Shown: positions 7,205-14,850 of the stretch, in pieces
How positions within the stretch are numbered: position 1 is the first letter of the stretch
How the letters are laid out: each line of letters starts with the position of its first letter
From: Clostridia bacterium
GTDB taxonomy: Bacteria; Bacillota; Clostridia; Lachnospirales; Bianqueaceae
NCBI GenBank assembly: GCA_900764045.1
Contig: CAAFMN010000005.1
Location: 35,101 to 99,100 of the forward strand
Reading direction: 5' to 3'
Length of the DNA stretch: 64,000 nt
Program-made: the position numbers and the translations under genes
Notes under the pieces: generated by a model
The model's input: the letters and a program-made list of their open reading frames with translations, nothing else
Databases searched by the model: none
What the model was told of the DNA's origin: nothing

Positions 7205-9347
7205 GCTGTGCACTTCCTTTCTGTCTCATTCTGGCAATTCGTTCGGTGATCACTCTGGGACGTTCTACCTTGGGAGCGTCCGGATGCAGCAGCCATGTTG
7301 CCGCGTAATGTGTATCACTGATCTTAAACATCGGCGGCTGCTTCTCGAAGTCGATCTTCATCGCGTATTTATTTCGTGCCGCGAAAGCATCGCCAACCGG
7401 CGGGTAAATCATATTCGGAGGCGTTCCAGGAATAGCTTCCAGACGTTCGTTGGTATCCAGATCCGGCATAGAGGACAAAAGCGCCCAGGTATAAGGATGC
7501 GCGGACTCATAGAATACATCCTCCGCCGTACCATATTCCACAATCTTACCGGCATACATAACGGCAATTCTGTCTGCCATATTCGCTACGACACCCAAGT
7601 CATGCGTGATGAAGATAATGGACAGATGCCGCTCTTCCTTCAACTTGTTGATCAGCTCCAGAATCTGGGACTGAATGGTAACATCCAACGCCGTTGTCGG
7701 CTCATCGCAAATCAGAATATCCGGATTGGCTGCCAGAGCGATTGCGATTACGATACGCTGACGCATACCGCCGGAGAACTCGAACGGATACTGATTGTAC
7801 CGTTTTCTGGGCTCAGAGATGCCTACCTCCTGCATCAGCTTGATCGCCTTGGACTTAGCGATGCGCTTGGTTACCTTGTTGACAACACCGGAAGCATTCA
7901 TCTTCAGATAATCAATTGCGGCAACCGTCTCCGCATCATAGTCCCGCTGATCCTTCTGTGCCAGGGACTCTTCATAGTGCTCGATCAGACGCTCGATCAT
8001 ACGGACCATATTCTGACGCACCAGCTCCAGATCGGTAATCTGAGCCGCCGCAAGCGTCCAATCCGGCTGCTTGCCCCGTGCTACCAGACGATCATATTTG
8101 GCCTTGCTCTTCTCATATCCGGCCTGCGCTTTCTTGTTCTTCTGAATGGAAGTGAAGTATTTGACAATCTCTCCCTTTAAGCCGTAGCCGAAAGTATAGG
8201 ACAGACTGTCCTTGATAATCTCCAGGTTATTGATGGTGGAGTTGACCTTTTCTGTCATCTCCTTGTGCGCCGCGTTGCACTCTGCCTCATTCAGCTGTTC
8301 CTTCTCAAATATCGGCAGGTTCTTACGCAGGATCTCAATTGCTTCCTGCTTCTGCTTATAGGAATTCTCAGCGGCGTAAATCATCGCCTTCTTGGCATCA
8401 GCAATAAAATCGAGCATGAAATTGTCGTCCAGATACTTGCGCATGTACTTGTTCAGCTCTTCCACCGGCAGCTCCGGCAATGGCTCATTACCAAAGGTCT
8501 TGTGATAACCCATGGCAAAAAAGTTCGGCATAGGAAGCGCCGCTGCCTCTTCCAAGATCTCTCGAATCGAACCCAGAAGTTCAATTGCCTTGGCATATTC
8601 TTCCTTTTTAATGTTCGCCTTCTCCTGCTTCAGCTGTCCGATCAGGTTCTCAAGCTCACTTGCCTTCTCACGGACTACGTACTCCTGAATCGCTGCCTTG
8701 GAATGAGCGCAAATCTCATTGACACGATACGGAACATCCTTAGCAGCCTTCTTTTCCATCTCAAAAGCCAGCACATCGATATCCTCAATCGCCTCTAATG
8801 CTGCCTCATGCGCGACATTATACGCTCCCTCAAGATCCAGATGCTTGTACTCAAACTTATCAAAATTCTTACACTTGGCTGTCAGCACATCCGCATTATT
8901 TCCAGAAGAAGCCGCGATCATGCTCTCATTCAAATGCTTCAAATACGTATTAAATGCCGCACGGCTCTCCCGCTGTCTTGCCTTGCCCTTCAGCAGCATG
9001 GCCTCTGTCAGCTGCCGGCCGATCTTAACGATCGGGTTCAGACTGGACATCGGGTCCTGGAAAATCATCGCGATTTTGTCACCGCGGATCTTATGAAACT
9101 CATCCTCAGATATCTTCAAAAGATCCTGACCGTCATAGATGATCTCTCCGCCTTCAATGATGGAGTTACCGGCCAGAATTCCCAGAATCGCCTTAGAAGT
9201 GACGGATTTACCGGAACCGGACTCGCCTACAATCGCCAACGTCTCTCCGGTCGCCAGATCAAAATTGATGCCGCGGACTGCCTGTACCTTACCATTAGAG
9301 GTTCGGAAGGAAATCGTAAGATCTCGAACTTGTAATTTGTTCTCCAT
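7194..9347 (-). CDS. oppD: Oligopeptide ABC transporter ATPase OppD, with ~370-residue insertion
   Basis: A 717-residue ATPase, about twice the usual OppD length. Walker A GESGSGKS is at 41-48, the Q-loop MIFQDPMSSLNP near 95-106, the signature FSGGMRQRIV at 524-533, and Walker B ILICDEPTTALD just after. The gap of about 427 residues between Q-loop and signature is normally about 55, so roughly 370 residues are inserted, mostly charged alpha-helix with few Gly/Pro. The C-terminal OppD/DppD tail is present (HPYTWALLSSMPDLD, IPGTPPNMIYPPVG), but the four Cys that normally bind a 4Fe-4S cluster are replaced by D653, N659, D666 and T684. Start ATG 9347 follows GGAGGACTAAGCT. Confidence 0.9.
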   Translation of the reverse strand: MENKLQVRDLTISFRTSNGKVQAVRGINFDLATGETLAIVGESGSGKSVTSKAILGILAGNSIIEGGEIIYDGQDLLKISEDEFHKIRGDKIAMIFQDPMSSLNPIVKIGRQLTEAMLLKGKARQRESRAAFNTYLKHLNESMIAASSGNNADVLTAKCKNFDKFEYKHLDLEGAYNVAHEAALEAIEDIDVLAFEMEKKAAKDVPYRVNEICAHSKAAIQEYVVREKASELENLIGQLKQEKANIKKEEYAKAIELLGSIREILEEAAALPMPNFFAMGYHKTFGNEPLPELPVEELNKYMRKYLDDNFMLDFIADAKKAMIYAAENSYKQKQEAIEILRKNLPIFEKEQLNEAECNAAHKEMTEKVNSTINNLEIIKDSLSYTFGYGLKGEIVKYFTSIQKNKKAQAGYEKSKAKYDRLVARGKQPDWTLAAAQITDLELVRQNMVRMIERLIEHYEESLAQKDQRDYDAETVAAIDYLKMNASGVVNKVTKRIAKSKAIKLMQEVGISEPRKRYNQYPFEFSGGMRQRIVIAIALAANPDILICDEPTTALDVTIQSQILELINKLKEERHLSIIFITHDLGVVANMADRIAVMYAGKIVEYGTAEDVFYESAHPYTWALLSSMPDLDTNERLEAIPGTPPNMIYPPVGDAFAARNKYAMKIDFEKQPPMFKISDTHYAATWLLHPDAPKVERPRVITERIARMRQKGSAQHAE

Positions 9348-9350
9348 AGC

Positions 9351-10898
9351 TTAGTCCTCCACTCCTCTCGTTGACGGGTTAAATGCATCGCGCAGTCCGT
9401 TGCCGAACAGATTAAACGAAATCAGCAGCAGAGCGAAATAAATTGCCGGGAAGAACATCGCGTGCGGAGATGTCGTCATGGCTGTCTGTCCCTGGCTCAT
9501 CAACGTACCGATACTGGTGCCTGCCAGCTCCTGAAGGTTGATGATGCCCAGATAGGTCAGGTTGGTCTCGGAACTGATAACGCTGGGAATAATCAGCGCG
9601 CAACTCGTAATAATCGTTCCCAAGGAGTTCGGGAAAATATGCTTGAACATCAGACGCTTATCCGATGCTCCCAGAGTCCTGGCCGCATGTACAAATTCCT
9701 GATTTTTGAAACGGTAGAACTGTTTACGGGTCAGGGCCGCCATATTGATCCATCCGGTCAGTACAAACGCGAAGAGGAAGGACGGAACAACACCTACCTT
9801 CTGTGCCAGATGCAGTTGGAACAAGGTTGCCACTACGATAAAAGGTACTCCGGACAGAATATCGCAGATTCGATCCATTACCATATCGATCCGGCCGCCG
9901 TAATATCCCTGGATCGCACCGTAGATTGCGCCGATCGTCAGGTTGATCGCCGATACCAGAATCGCGAAAATCAGGGAGAATCTGGATCCGATGCCGATAC
10001 CGGCAAAAAGATCCTGTCCCAATGTATTGGTGCCGAAGATATAGAACGGCTCATTTCCGTTCATGTAGATATAATAGTTATAGTAGCAGACACGGCACTG
10101 TACAGAGCCGGATTTTCTTGCGCTGTAAATGTAGCTGCCGTCATCACCCTCGATTCGGATGCTGTTATAAGGAGCACCCTCAATACCGCTGTTGGTAGAA
10201 TATACCGGAACAAAATCGCCGTTTTCATCCAGTACAGCAGCACCCTTGGAATCTACCTGATACCAGATATTGGGGTTATCCGTAATATCGGAGATAGCGC
10301 TGGGCTCTACGTACGGATAAATTACCTGAATACCTGTCTCGTTCTGGAATTGCTGGATCTTCTCAAACTCCGAATAAGAAAATACTCGGTATACAATACC
10401 TGTCTCATAATACTTATTGGTTTCCAGTGTATAGGAATACGTGGTTCTGTCCTGACCGCGGTATTTCGCCGTTGTCGCAACCGTACCTACAACCTTAATA
10501 ACAGGATCCATTCCTGTCTCCGTCGCGATTCCCTTCCAGTAATTCATCTGAACTTCATTCTGGCTGGACCTGGTAACCGCGCCATCAAAAATTCCCAGAT
10601 TCATATCCGCAATGGAACGGACAAACGGGGGCGCATTGGTATATACCTGATCCTTATCCGTCATATCATATGGAGAGATGATCGGCGCAACAATTGTAAA
10701 TAATACCAGAAACGCCAAAATATAGGCAGCAATAACAGAAGACTTGTTCTTCTTAAACCGCAGCAGTGCGTCTGCAAAAAAGCTGCGTGTCTTGGTCTCC
10801 AGCTTTGTATCATGAAGCTTGGCATCCAACTGTGCAAAAGCAAATTTTTCCTGAGGAATATGCTCGTATTCCATATTGTTCTGATTCTGTATGCTCAT
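9351..10898 (-). CDS. oppC: Oligopeptide ABC transporter permease OppC, with extracytoplasmic insertion
   Basis: A 515-residue permease; ordinary OppC proteins have about 300. A cytosolic N-terminus (1-50) with basic FKKNKSS leads into TM1 (about 54-75). Residues about 100-285 form an extra polar domain, predicted extracytoplasmic, ending before the family block FGTNTLGQDLFAGIGIGSR. The remaining TM helices and the EAA loop (ARTLGASDKRLMFKHIFPNS) are normal. It overlaps oppB by 4 bases (ATGA) and is followed 3 bases later by oppD. The inserted domain contains FVPVYSTNSGIEG and SGSVQCRVCYYN and matches nothing I recognise. It could contact the large OppA. Confidence 0.88.
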   Translation of the reverse strand: MSIQNQNNMEYEHIPQEKFAFAQLDAKLHDTKLETKTRSFFADALLRFKKNKSSVIAAYILAFLVLFTIVAPIISPYDMTDKDQVYTNAPPFVRSIADMNLGIFDGAVTRSSQNEVQMNYWKGIATETGMDPVIKVVGTVATTAKYRGQDRTTYSYTLETNKYYETGIVYRVFSYSEFEKIQQFQNETGIQVIYPYVEPSAISDITDNPNIWYQVDSKGAAVLDENGDFVPVYSTNSGIEGAPYNSIRIEGDDGSYIYSARKSGSVQCRVCYYNYYIYMNGNEPFYIFGTNTLGQDLFAGIGIGSRFSLIFAILVSAINLTIGAIYGAIQGYYGGRIDMVMDRICDILSGVPFIVVATLFQLHLAQKVGVVPSFLFAFVLTGWINMAALTRKQFYRFKNQEFVHAARTLGASDKRLMFKHIFPNSLGTIITSCALIIPSVISSETNLTYLGIINLQELAGTSIGTLMSQGQTAMTTSPHAMFFPAIYFALLLISFNLFGNGLRDAFNPSTRGVED

Positions 10899-11848
10899 TT
10901 CTTCGACCCCATTCTGATTCGCGGATCAATGAATCCGTAACTAATATCCACTATGATCGCCGCCAAAAGTCCGATAACGGTATAGAATACAGTAATCAGC
11001 ATAAACAGCGGGTAATCCAGTCCTACAATGGAGTTCAGATACAGTCCGCCGACACCCGGTACGGAGAAGATCTTCTCAATAATCAGCGAACCGCTCATGA
11101 TACCGATAAATTGTCCGAAGATGGACGGCAGTACGACTACCATACAGTTTTTAAGCGCATGGCGCACTGTCGCCTGCGCACGGGTCAATCCCTTGGTTCT
11201 TGCCAAAAGCATAAACTCACTGGTCAGAACCTCTGTCAACTCCGCACGAGTCGTTCTGGTAAATCCCGCGATTACACCCAGGGACAGAGACAATACCGGC
11301 GGAATCATACTCGCAAACATGGGCCATGAAAACCAGTCCGTTCCCGACTTCATCAGGAATGGCAGCCACCCAAGCTTATAGGACAGAAAATACTGTATCA
11401 AAAAGGCATATACAAAAGAAGGCACTGAAATCAACACCATCGTCAAGGTCGAAATTGTGTGATCTATCCATGTATTCTTCTTAAGCGCCGCCCAAATTCC
11501 CAAAAGAATTCCGATCGGAATACTAAAAAGGATCGAATACAGATTTACCACCATCGTTGCCGGAAGCTTCTGAATAAAGATTCCCGCAACATCCTGTCCA
11601 AAGAACAGTACATCGCTGACGCCCCAGTCGCCCTTGGTAAAAACGTCTCGCAAGAAGATACCGAACTGCACCAGATAGGGCAGATTATAGCCAGCCGCTT
11701 CACGGCGTGCTTCAACAATCGCAGCCTTCGGATCACCCGGCGGCAGCTGCGCCGGCGGCAACATTCGGATCAGAACAAAGCACATCAATGTGATGATAAA
11801 AAGCGTCATCAACATCAGCAAAAGTCTTTTTATCGTATACTTAACCAT
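10895..11848 (-). CDS. oppB: Oligopeptide ABC transporter permease OppB
   Basis: A 317-residue inner-membrane permease of normal OppB length. TM1 (about 6-28, LLLMLMTLFIITLMCFVLIR) is followed by the extracytoplasmic segment with the typical DVFTKGDWGVS, and the EAA motif appears in LARTKGLTRAQATVRHALKN. The start at ATG 11848 is supported by TTGGAGGAAACT directly upstream; upstream in-frame ATGs lack a site. It is the only opp subunit here without an obvious enlargement. It is separated from oppA by 177 bases holding two strong hairpins, so its expression is probably lower than that of oppA. Confidence 0.92.
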   Translation of the reverse strand: MVKYTIKRLLLMLMTLFIITLMCFVLIRMLPPAQLPPGDPKAAIVEARREAAGYNLPYLVQFGIFLRDVFTKGDWGVSDVLFFGQDVAGIFIQKLPATMVVNLYSILFSIPIGILLGIWAALKKNTWIDHTISTLTMVLISVPSFVYAFLIQYFLSYKLGWLPFLMKSGTDWFSWPMFASMIPPVLSLSLGVIAGFTRTTRAELTEVLTSEFMLLARTKGLTRAQATVRHALKNCMVVVLPSIFGQFIGIMSGSLIIEKIFSVPGVGGLYLNSIVGLDYPLFMLITVFYTVIGLLAAIIVDISYGFIDPRIRMGSKK

Positions 11849-11912
11849 AGTTTCCTCCAACCTATTCATGCGCTCAGCCAACGACAGTTCTCAGGCACAA
11901 ATATTTGTTCTT

Positions 11913-11962
11913 ATAACAGCAAAATATTGCCGGAGCGATATCCTGCAATATTTTGCTGTTAT
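11913..11962. repeat. 18-bp perfect inverted repeat between oppA and oppB
   Basis: ATAACAGCAAAATATTGC and its exact reverse complement are separated by 14 bases. As RNA this would form a long stem in the oppA-oppB intercistronic region. Confidence 0.85.
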
Positions 11963-11973
11963 ACCTTGATTAT

Positions 11974-12004
11974 ACGGAACGGTCCCCTAAGGGGACCGCT
12001 CCGT
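11974..12004. repeat. GC-rich intercistronic hairpin downstream of oppA
   Basis: ACGGA/TCCGT and CGGTCCCC/GGGGACCG arms with a 3-base loop and one internal mismatch. It sits 22 bases after the oppA stop. On the minus strand no T run follows, so it fits an mRNA-protecting or attenuating hairpin better than a full terminator. Confidence 0.75.
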
Positions 12005-12025
12005 TGTAAGTCCGTTACTTGTGAA

Positions 12026-14599
12026 TTAATAGGTCAGCTCGCCGCCCTGGCTTGCAACATAGGCAGCCCACTCAGCATCATCATAGTTATACTTCAGATA
12101 TTCAATACCGCCAAAGCTCAGTACCGGATTGAACTCATCTACAACATAGTATGCCTTCTGGCTCAGCAGCTGTACAGAAGCGTTCTGAAGCATCGGAATG
12201 TAGTCGTAGGTCTGCAGAATAGAACCTTCGATTGCAGCCAGAATATTCAGTCTCAGTTCCTGATCAGCAACACCATTACCAAAGTTGTACTCAACGCCAT
12301 TAGAAGTTACGGTCGTACCATTCAGAGCGTCAGACCACTGCTTCAGGTTCAGGGTTACATCCGTACCGTTTACATTGATGGTCAGATCGGTAGCGGTTGC
12401 GTCGAACCAGTTTGCGTCATACTGCTTGGAAGGATTGGTGTACAGATCTGTCAAGCTGAACGGATTCATACGAGATCCCTGCCATCCTGCCAGTACGGTA
12501 TCTGCCAGGCCCTGACGGATCTTGTTGGACCAATCATTACCGTAAGGAGCAGACTTAACAAACTTAATCTTGCCTTCGAACGGAGTACCAACGGTAACTT
12601 CGCTCATCTTCTCATTCAGGTAATCGATGGTCTGCGTCATGAAATCACTGTCCGCAGCCAGAGCATACTCAATCGTAACAGTCTGATCAGAGATGCCGTC
12701 ACCATCTGCATCGGTAATGTAACCAGCTGCGATTGCTTCGTCAAATGCCTGCTTGTACAGTTCCTTGGCAACCTGCGGATCATAACCGGTGATAGAAGAA
12801 ACAGCTTCATCCAGATTAGCGAAGGAAGCGGTATCTACAGAGTAGAAATCACACAGAACTTCCTTAGCTGCATCCGTACTGCGGTAGCGAGCACCTGTAT
12901 CCGGATCGTAAATGTACAGATTACCAATCAGGCCGTATGCACCGGAGCGAGCCGGAGAAACGGTTGCAGCAAACTGCTCCTTATCATAGGTAACGGCAAC
13001 CGCCTGACGGAAGGTCTTCAGAGACAGAGCCTGAATATCGGTCGTAGTTGTATCGAAACCATCGCTCTTCTCACGGCTGTCCAGAGCGGACTTATAACCG
13101 TTCAGGATCAGGAAGTAGATTGTCTCAGCTTCAACAGAATGAGCGTATTCGCTGTTTCTGTAGGTTGCGAAATCATCAGAGCCCAGAGCATAGGTCATCA
13201 GCTCACCCTTCAGGAACATCATCTTCTGAGTAGAAGACTCTGCTACAACCTGAGTATCGATTACATCGGTCATGTACATATCATAGGTCTTACCATCGGT
13301 AGGATCAACGTACTGATGCTGTCCATCGGTATAGCCATACCAAGTCTCGTTACGCTCGAAGCGCATAGACTTGCCACTCTGATACTCGGTCATCTTGTAA
13401 GGACCATAGCTCAGAGTCGTCTCAACACTGGTGTTGTAAGTGGAAGTCCATACATCGCCGTTCTGCTTCAGGCAGCTCTCATACAGATCTTCGTTTACGA
13501 TCCAGTTGCTGCTCAGAGAATACAGCAGATCAAAACCTGCCAGAGACTTGCCGAATACCAGAGTGATCTGATAGTCACCTGTCTTGTAGCAACCAACGGT
13601 GCTGAAATCAACACCATCCGGATATGCGAAGCCATAGTATACTTCATCCGGGAAATAGCTCTGGCCAGTCGCGATGCTGTCTGCATCGTCGCCATAGCAC
13701 AGCGGATAGAATGTCCACATCTCGTTCAGTGTCAGAGGAGTTTCTACAGTCTCATCTGCTGCGTCCAGAGAAAGGGCCTCAGAATTGACAGTGGATCCGT
13801 CGAACGGATTGTTCTCGAAGTCATAAGCTGCGCCAAAAGAGTAACTCCAGTTGATGTACGCAGGAGTATCACCGTACTTTTCCAAGAACTCTTCGATTGT
13901 GGCAATGCCTTCACGCTCCATCATGGCAGCTACGCTAACCGGTGTAGTGTTGCCCTGGTTTGCATAGTTCTCTGCGCCTGCGATAACCATATCGCCGCTG
14001 TAGTAGTCAGATGCGCGATAGTTGATCAGATCCGGATCCAGCAGGCGCTTCATGGAATATACATAAGTATCAGCATTGATCGGGGTACCGTCTTCCCAAA
14101 CAGCCTTGGGGTTCAGGTCAATCGTGTACGCATATCCTGCAGTCGCAGACTCAGGAATGTTGAACTCCGGATGCTCTGCCTTTACCTGCTCGGTAACATC
14201 TACCGGCTCACTTGCAGCCATCTCCGGGATGATCTTGTAGCCGCTGTAGGCTTCCTTGCCCTCAACCGCATGCAGTTCATCGTTAAATACAAATCCGTAC
14301 AGACCTACGCGAATACCGCCGGTATCGCTCGGATATGCATCATCCGTTGTCTGATACGTATGAGGGTTCCAGTTTGTAGCCAGCTGGCTTACAGCATCTG
14401 TATAGGTGTAAACGCCAGCTTCGCCTGTCAGGCCTTCGTCCATGCTGTCGTCCGATGTGCTATCGGCCGAAGTACTGGACTCAGCTGCAGTGCTGCTGTC
14501 CGTAGCTGCACTGCTGTTGGCCGGGGTGCTGCTGCATCCTGCCAGAATGCTGGAAGCGAGCATTGCTGCTACGAGAAGAAATGCTAACATTTTCTTCAT
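12026..14599 (-). CDS. oppA: Oligopeptide ABC transporter substrate-binding lipoprotein OppA (large form)
   Basis: An 857-residue solute-binding protein of the SBP family 5. A lipoprotein signal peptide (MKKMLAFLLVAAMLASSILAG then Cys 22) is followed by a Ser/Thr/Ala/Asp linker of about 35 residues and the mature domain, with WNPHTYQTTDDAYP near the N-terminus and AVWEDGTPINADTYVYSMKR typical of the family. OppA proteins are usually 540-600 residues, so about 250 extra residues are present. ITDADGDGISDQTV resembles a calcium-binding loop. The ribosome site AAAGGAGGAAAAAGAAGA is strong and the promoter is near perfect, indicating high expression. The ligand is unknown; peptides are inferred from the operon. 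Confidence 0.9.
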   Translation of the reverse strand: MKKMLAFLLVAAMLASSILAGCSSTPANSSAATDSSTAAESSTSADSTSDDSMDEGLTGEAGVYTYTDAVSQLATNWNPHTYQTTDDAYPSDTGGIRVGLYGFVFNDELHAVEGKEAYSGYKIIPEMAASEPVDVTEQVKAEHPEFNIPESATAGYAYTIDLNPKAVWEDGTPINADTYVYSMKRLLDPDLINYRASDYYSGDMVIAGAENYANQGNTTPVSVAAMMEREGIATIEEFLEKYGDTPAYINWSYSFGAAYDFENNPFDGSTVNSEALSLDAADETVETPLTLNEMWTFYPLCYGDDADSIATGQSYFPDEVYYGFAYPDGVDFSTVGCYKTGDYQITLVFGKSLAGFDLLYSLSSNWIVNEDLYESCLKQNGDVWTSTYNTSVETTLSYGPYKMTEYQSGKSMRFERNETWYGYTDGQHQYVDPTDGKTYDMYMTDVIDTQVVAESSTQKMMFLKGELMTYALGSDDFATYRNSEYAHSVEAETIYFLILNGYKSALDSREKSDGFDTTTTDIQALSLKTFRQAVAVTYDKEQFAATVSPARSGAYGLIGNLYIYDPDTGARYRSTDAAKEVLCDFYSVDTASFANLDEAVSSITGYDPQVAKELYKQAFDEAIAAGYITDADGDGISDQTVTIEYALAADSDFMTQTIDYLNEKMSEVTVGTPFEGKIKFVKSAPYGNDWSNKIRQGLADTVLAGWQGSRMNPFSLTDLYTNPSKQYDANWFDATATDLTINVNGTDVTLNLKQWSDALNGTTVTSNGVEYNFGNGVADQELRLNILAAIEGSILQTYDYIPMLQNASVQLLSQKAYYVVDEFNPVLSFGGIEYLKYNYDDAEWAAYVASQGGELTY

Positions 14600-14623
14600 T
14601 CTTCTTTTTCCTCCTTTTTAGTA

Positions 14624-14639
14624 TCCGGCTGAAGCCGGA
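14624..14639. repeat. oppA leader hairpin adjoining the ribosome site
   Basis: TCCGGC/GCCGGA stem with a 4-base loop, about 25 bases upstream of the oppA start codon. Confidence 0.6.
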
Positions 14640-14647
14640 CCCATTCT

Positions 14648-14670
14648 CCGCATCTATATATTTTATGCGG
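14648..14670. repeat. second oppA leader hairpin
   Basis: CCGCAT/ATGCGG stem with an 11-base A/T loop in the oppA 5' leader. Confidence 0.5.
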
Positions 14671-14705
14671 TTACCTCTGCCCCACGGGAACAATAGGTTA
14701 GATTT

Positions 14706-14733
14706 ATTATATCATTCTTCTGCATTTTGTCAA
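14706..14733 (-). promoter_or_regulatory. strong sigma-A promoter of the opp operon
   Basis: Minus-strand TTGACA (14728..14733), 16-base spacer, TATAAT (14706..14711). Both hexamers are perfect consensus. It implies a leader of about 100 bases. Confidence 0.88.
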
Positions 14734-14794
14734 TACTAAAAATTCATTTTTTGCCAAAATTTCGCCATAAATCAGCCCAAGCTTCTCCTCTAAA

Positions 14795-14835
14795 AAAGAA
14801 TTTGCAGTACATTGTTGTTTTCCTGCAAATTCTTT
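14795..14835 (-). terminator. Intrinsic terminator after the SNF2 helicase gene
   Basis: A 13-bp perfect stem (AAAGAATTTGCAG / CTGCAAATTCTTT) with a T run on the minus strand, 15 bases after the helicase stop. The stem is AT-rich. Confidence 0.7.
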
Positions 14836-14850
14836 ATAATATAATTTGTT

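Noticed and set aside
11459..14587. A 1,042-codon open frame on the plus strand opposite oppA and the oppB start.
   Set aside because: It lies antisense to a convincing oppA with promoter, lipobox and family motifs; its translation has no recognisable domain and no ribosome site. It is a mirror of the codon bias of oppA.
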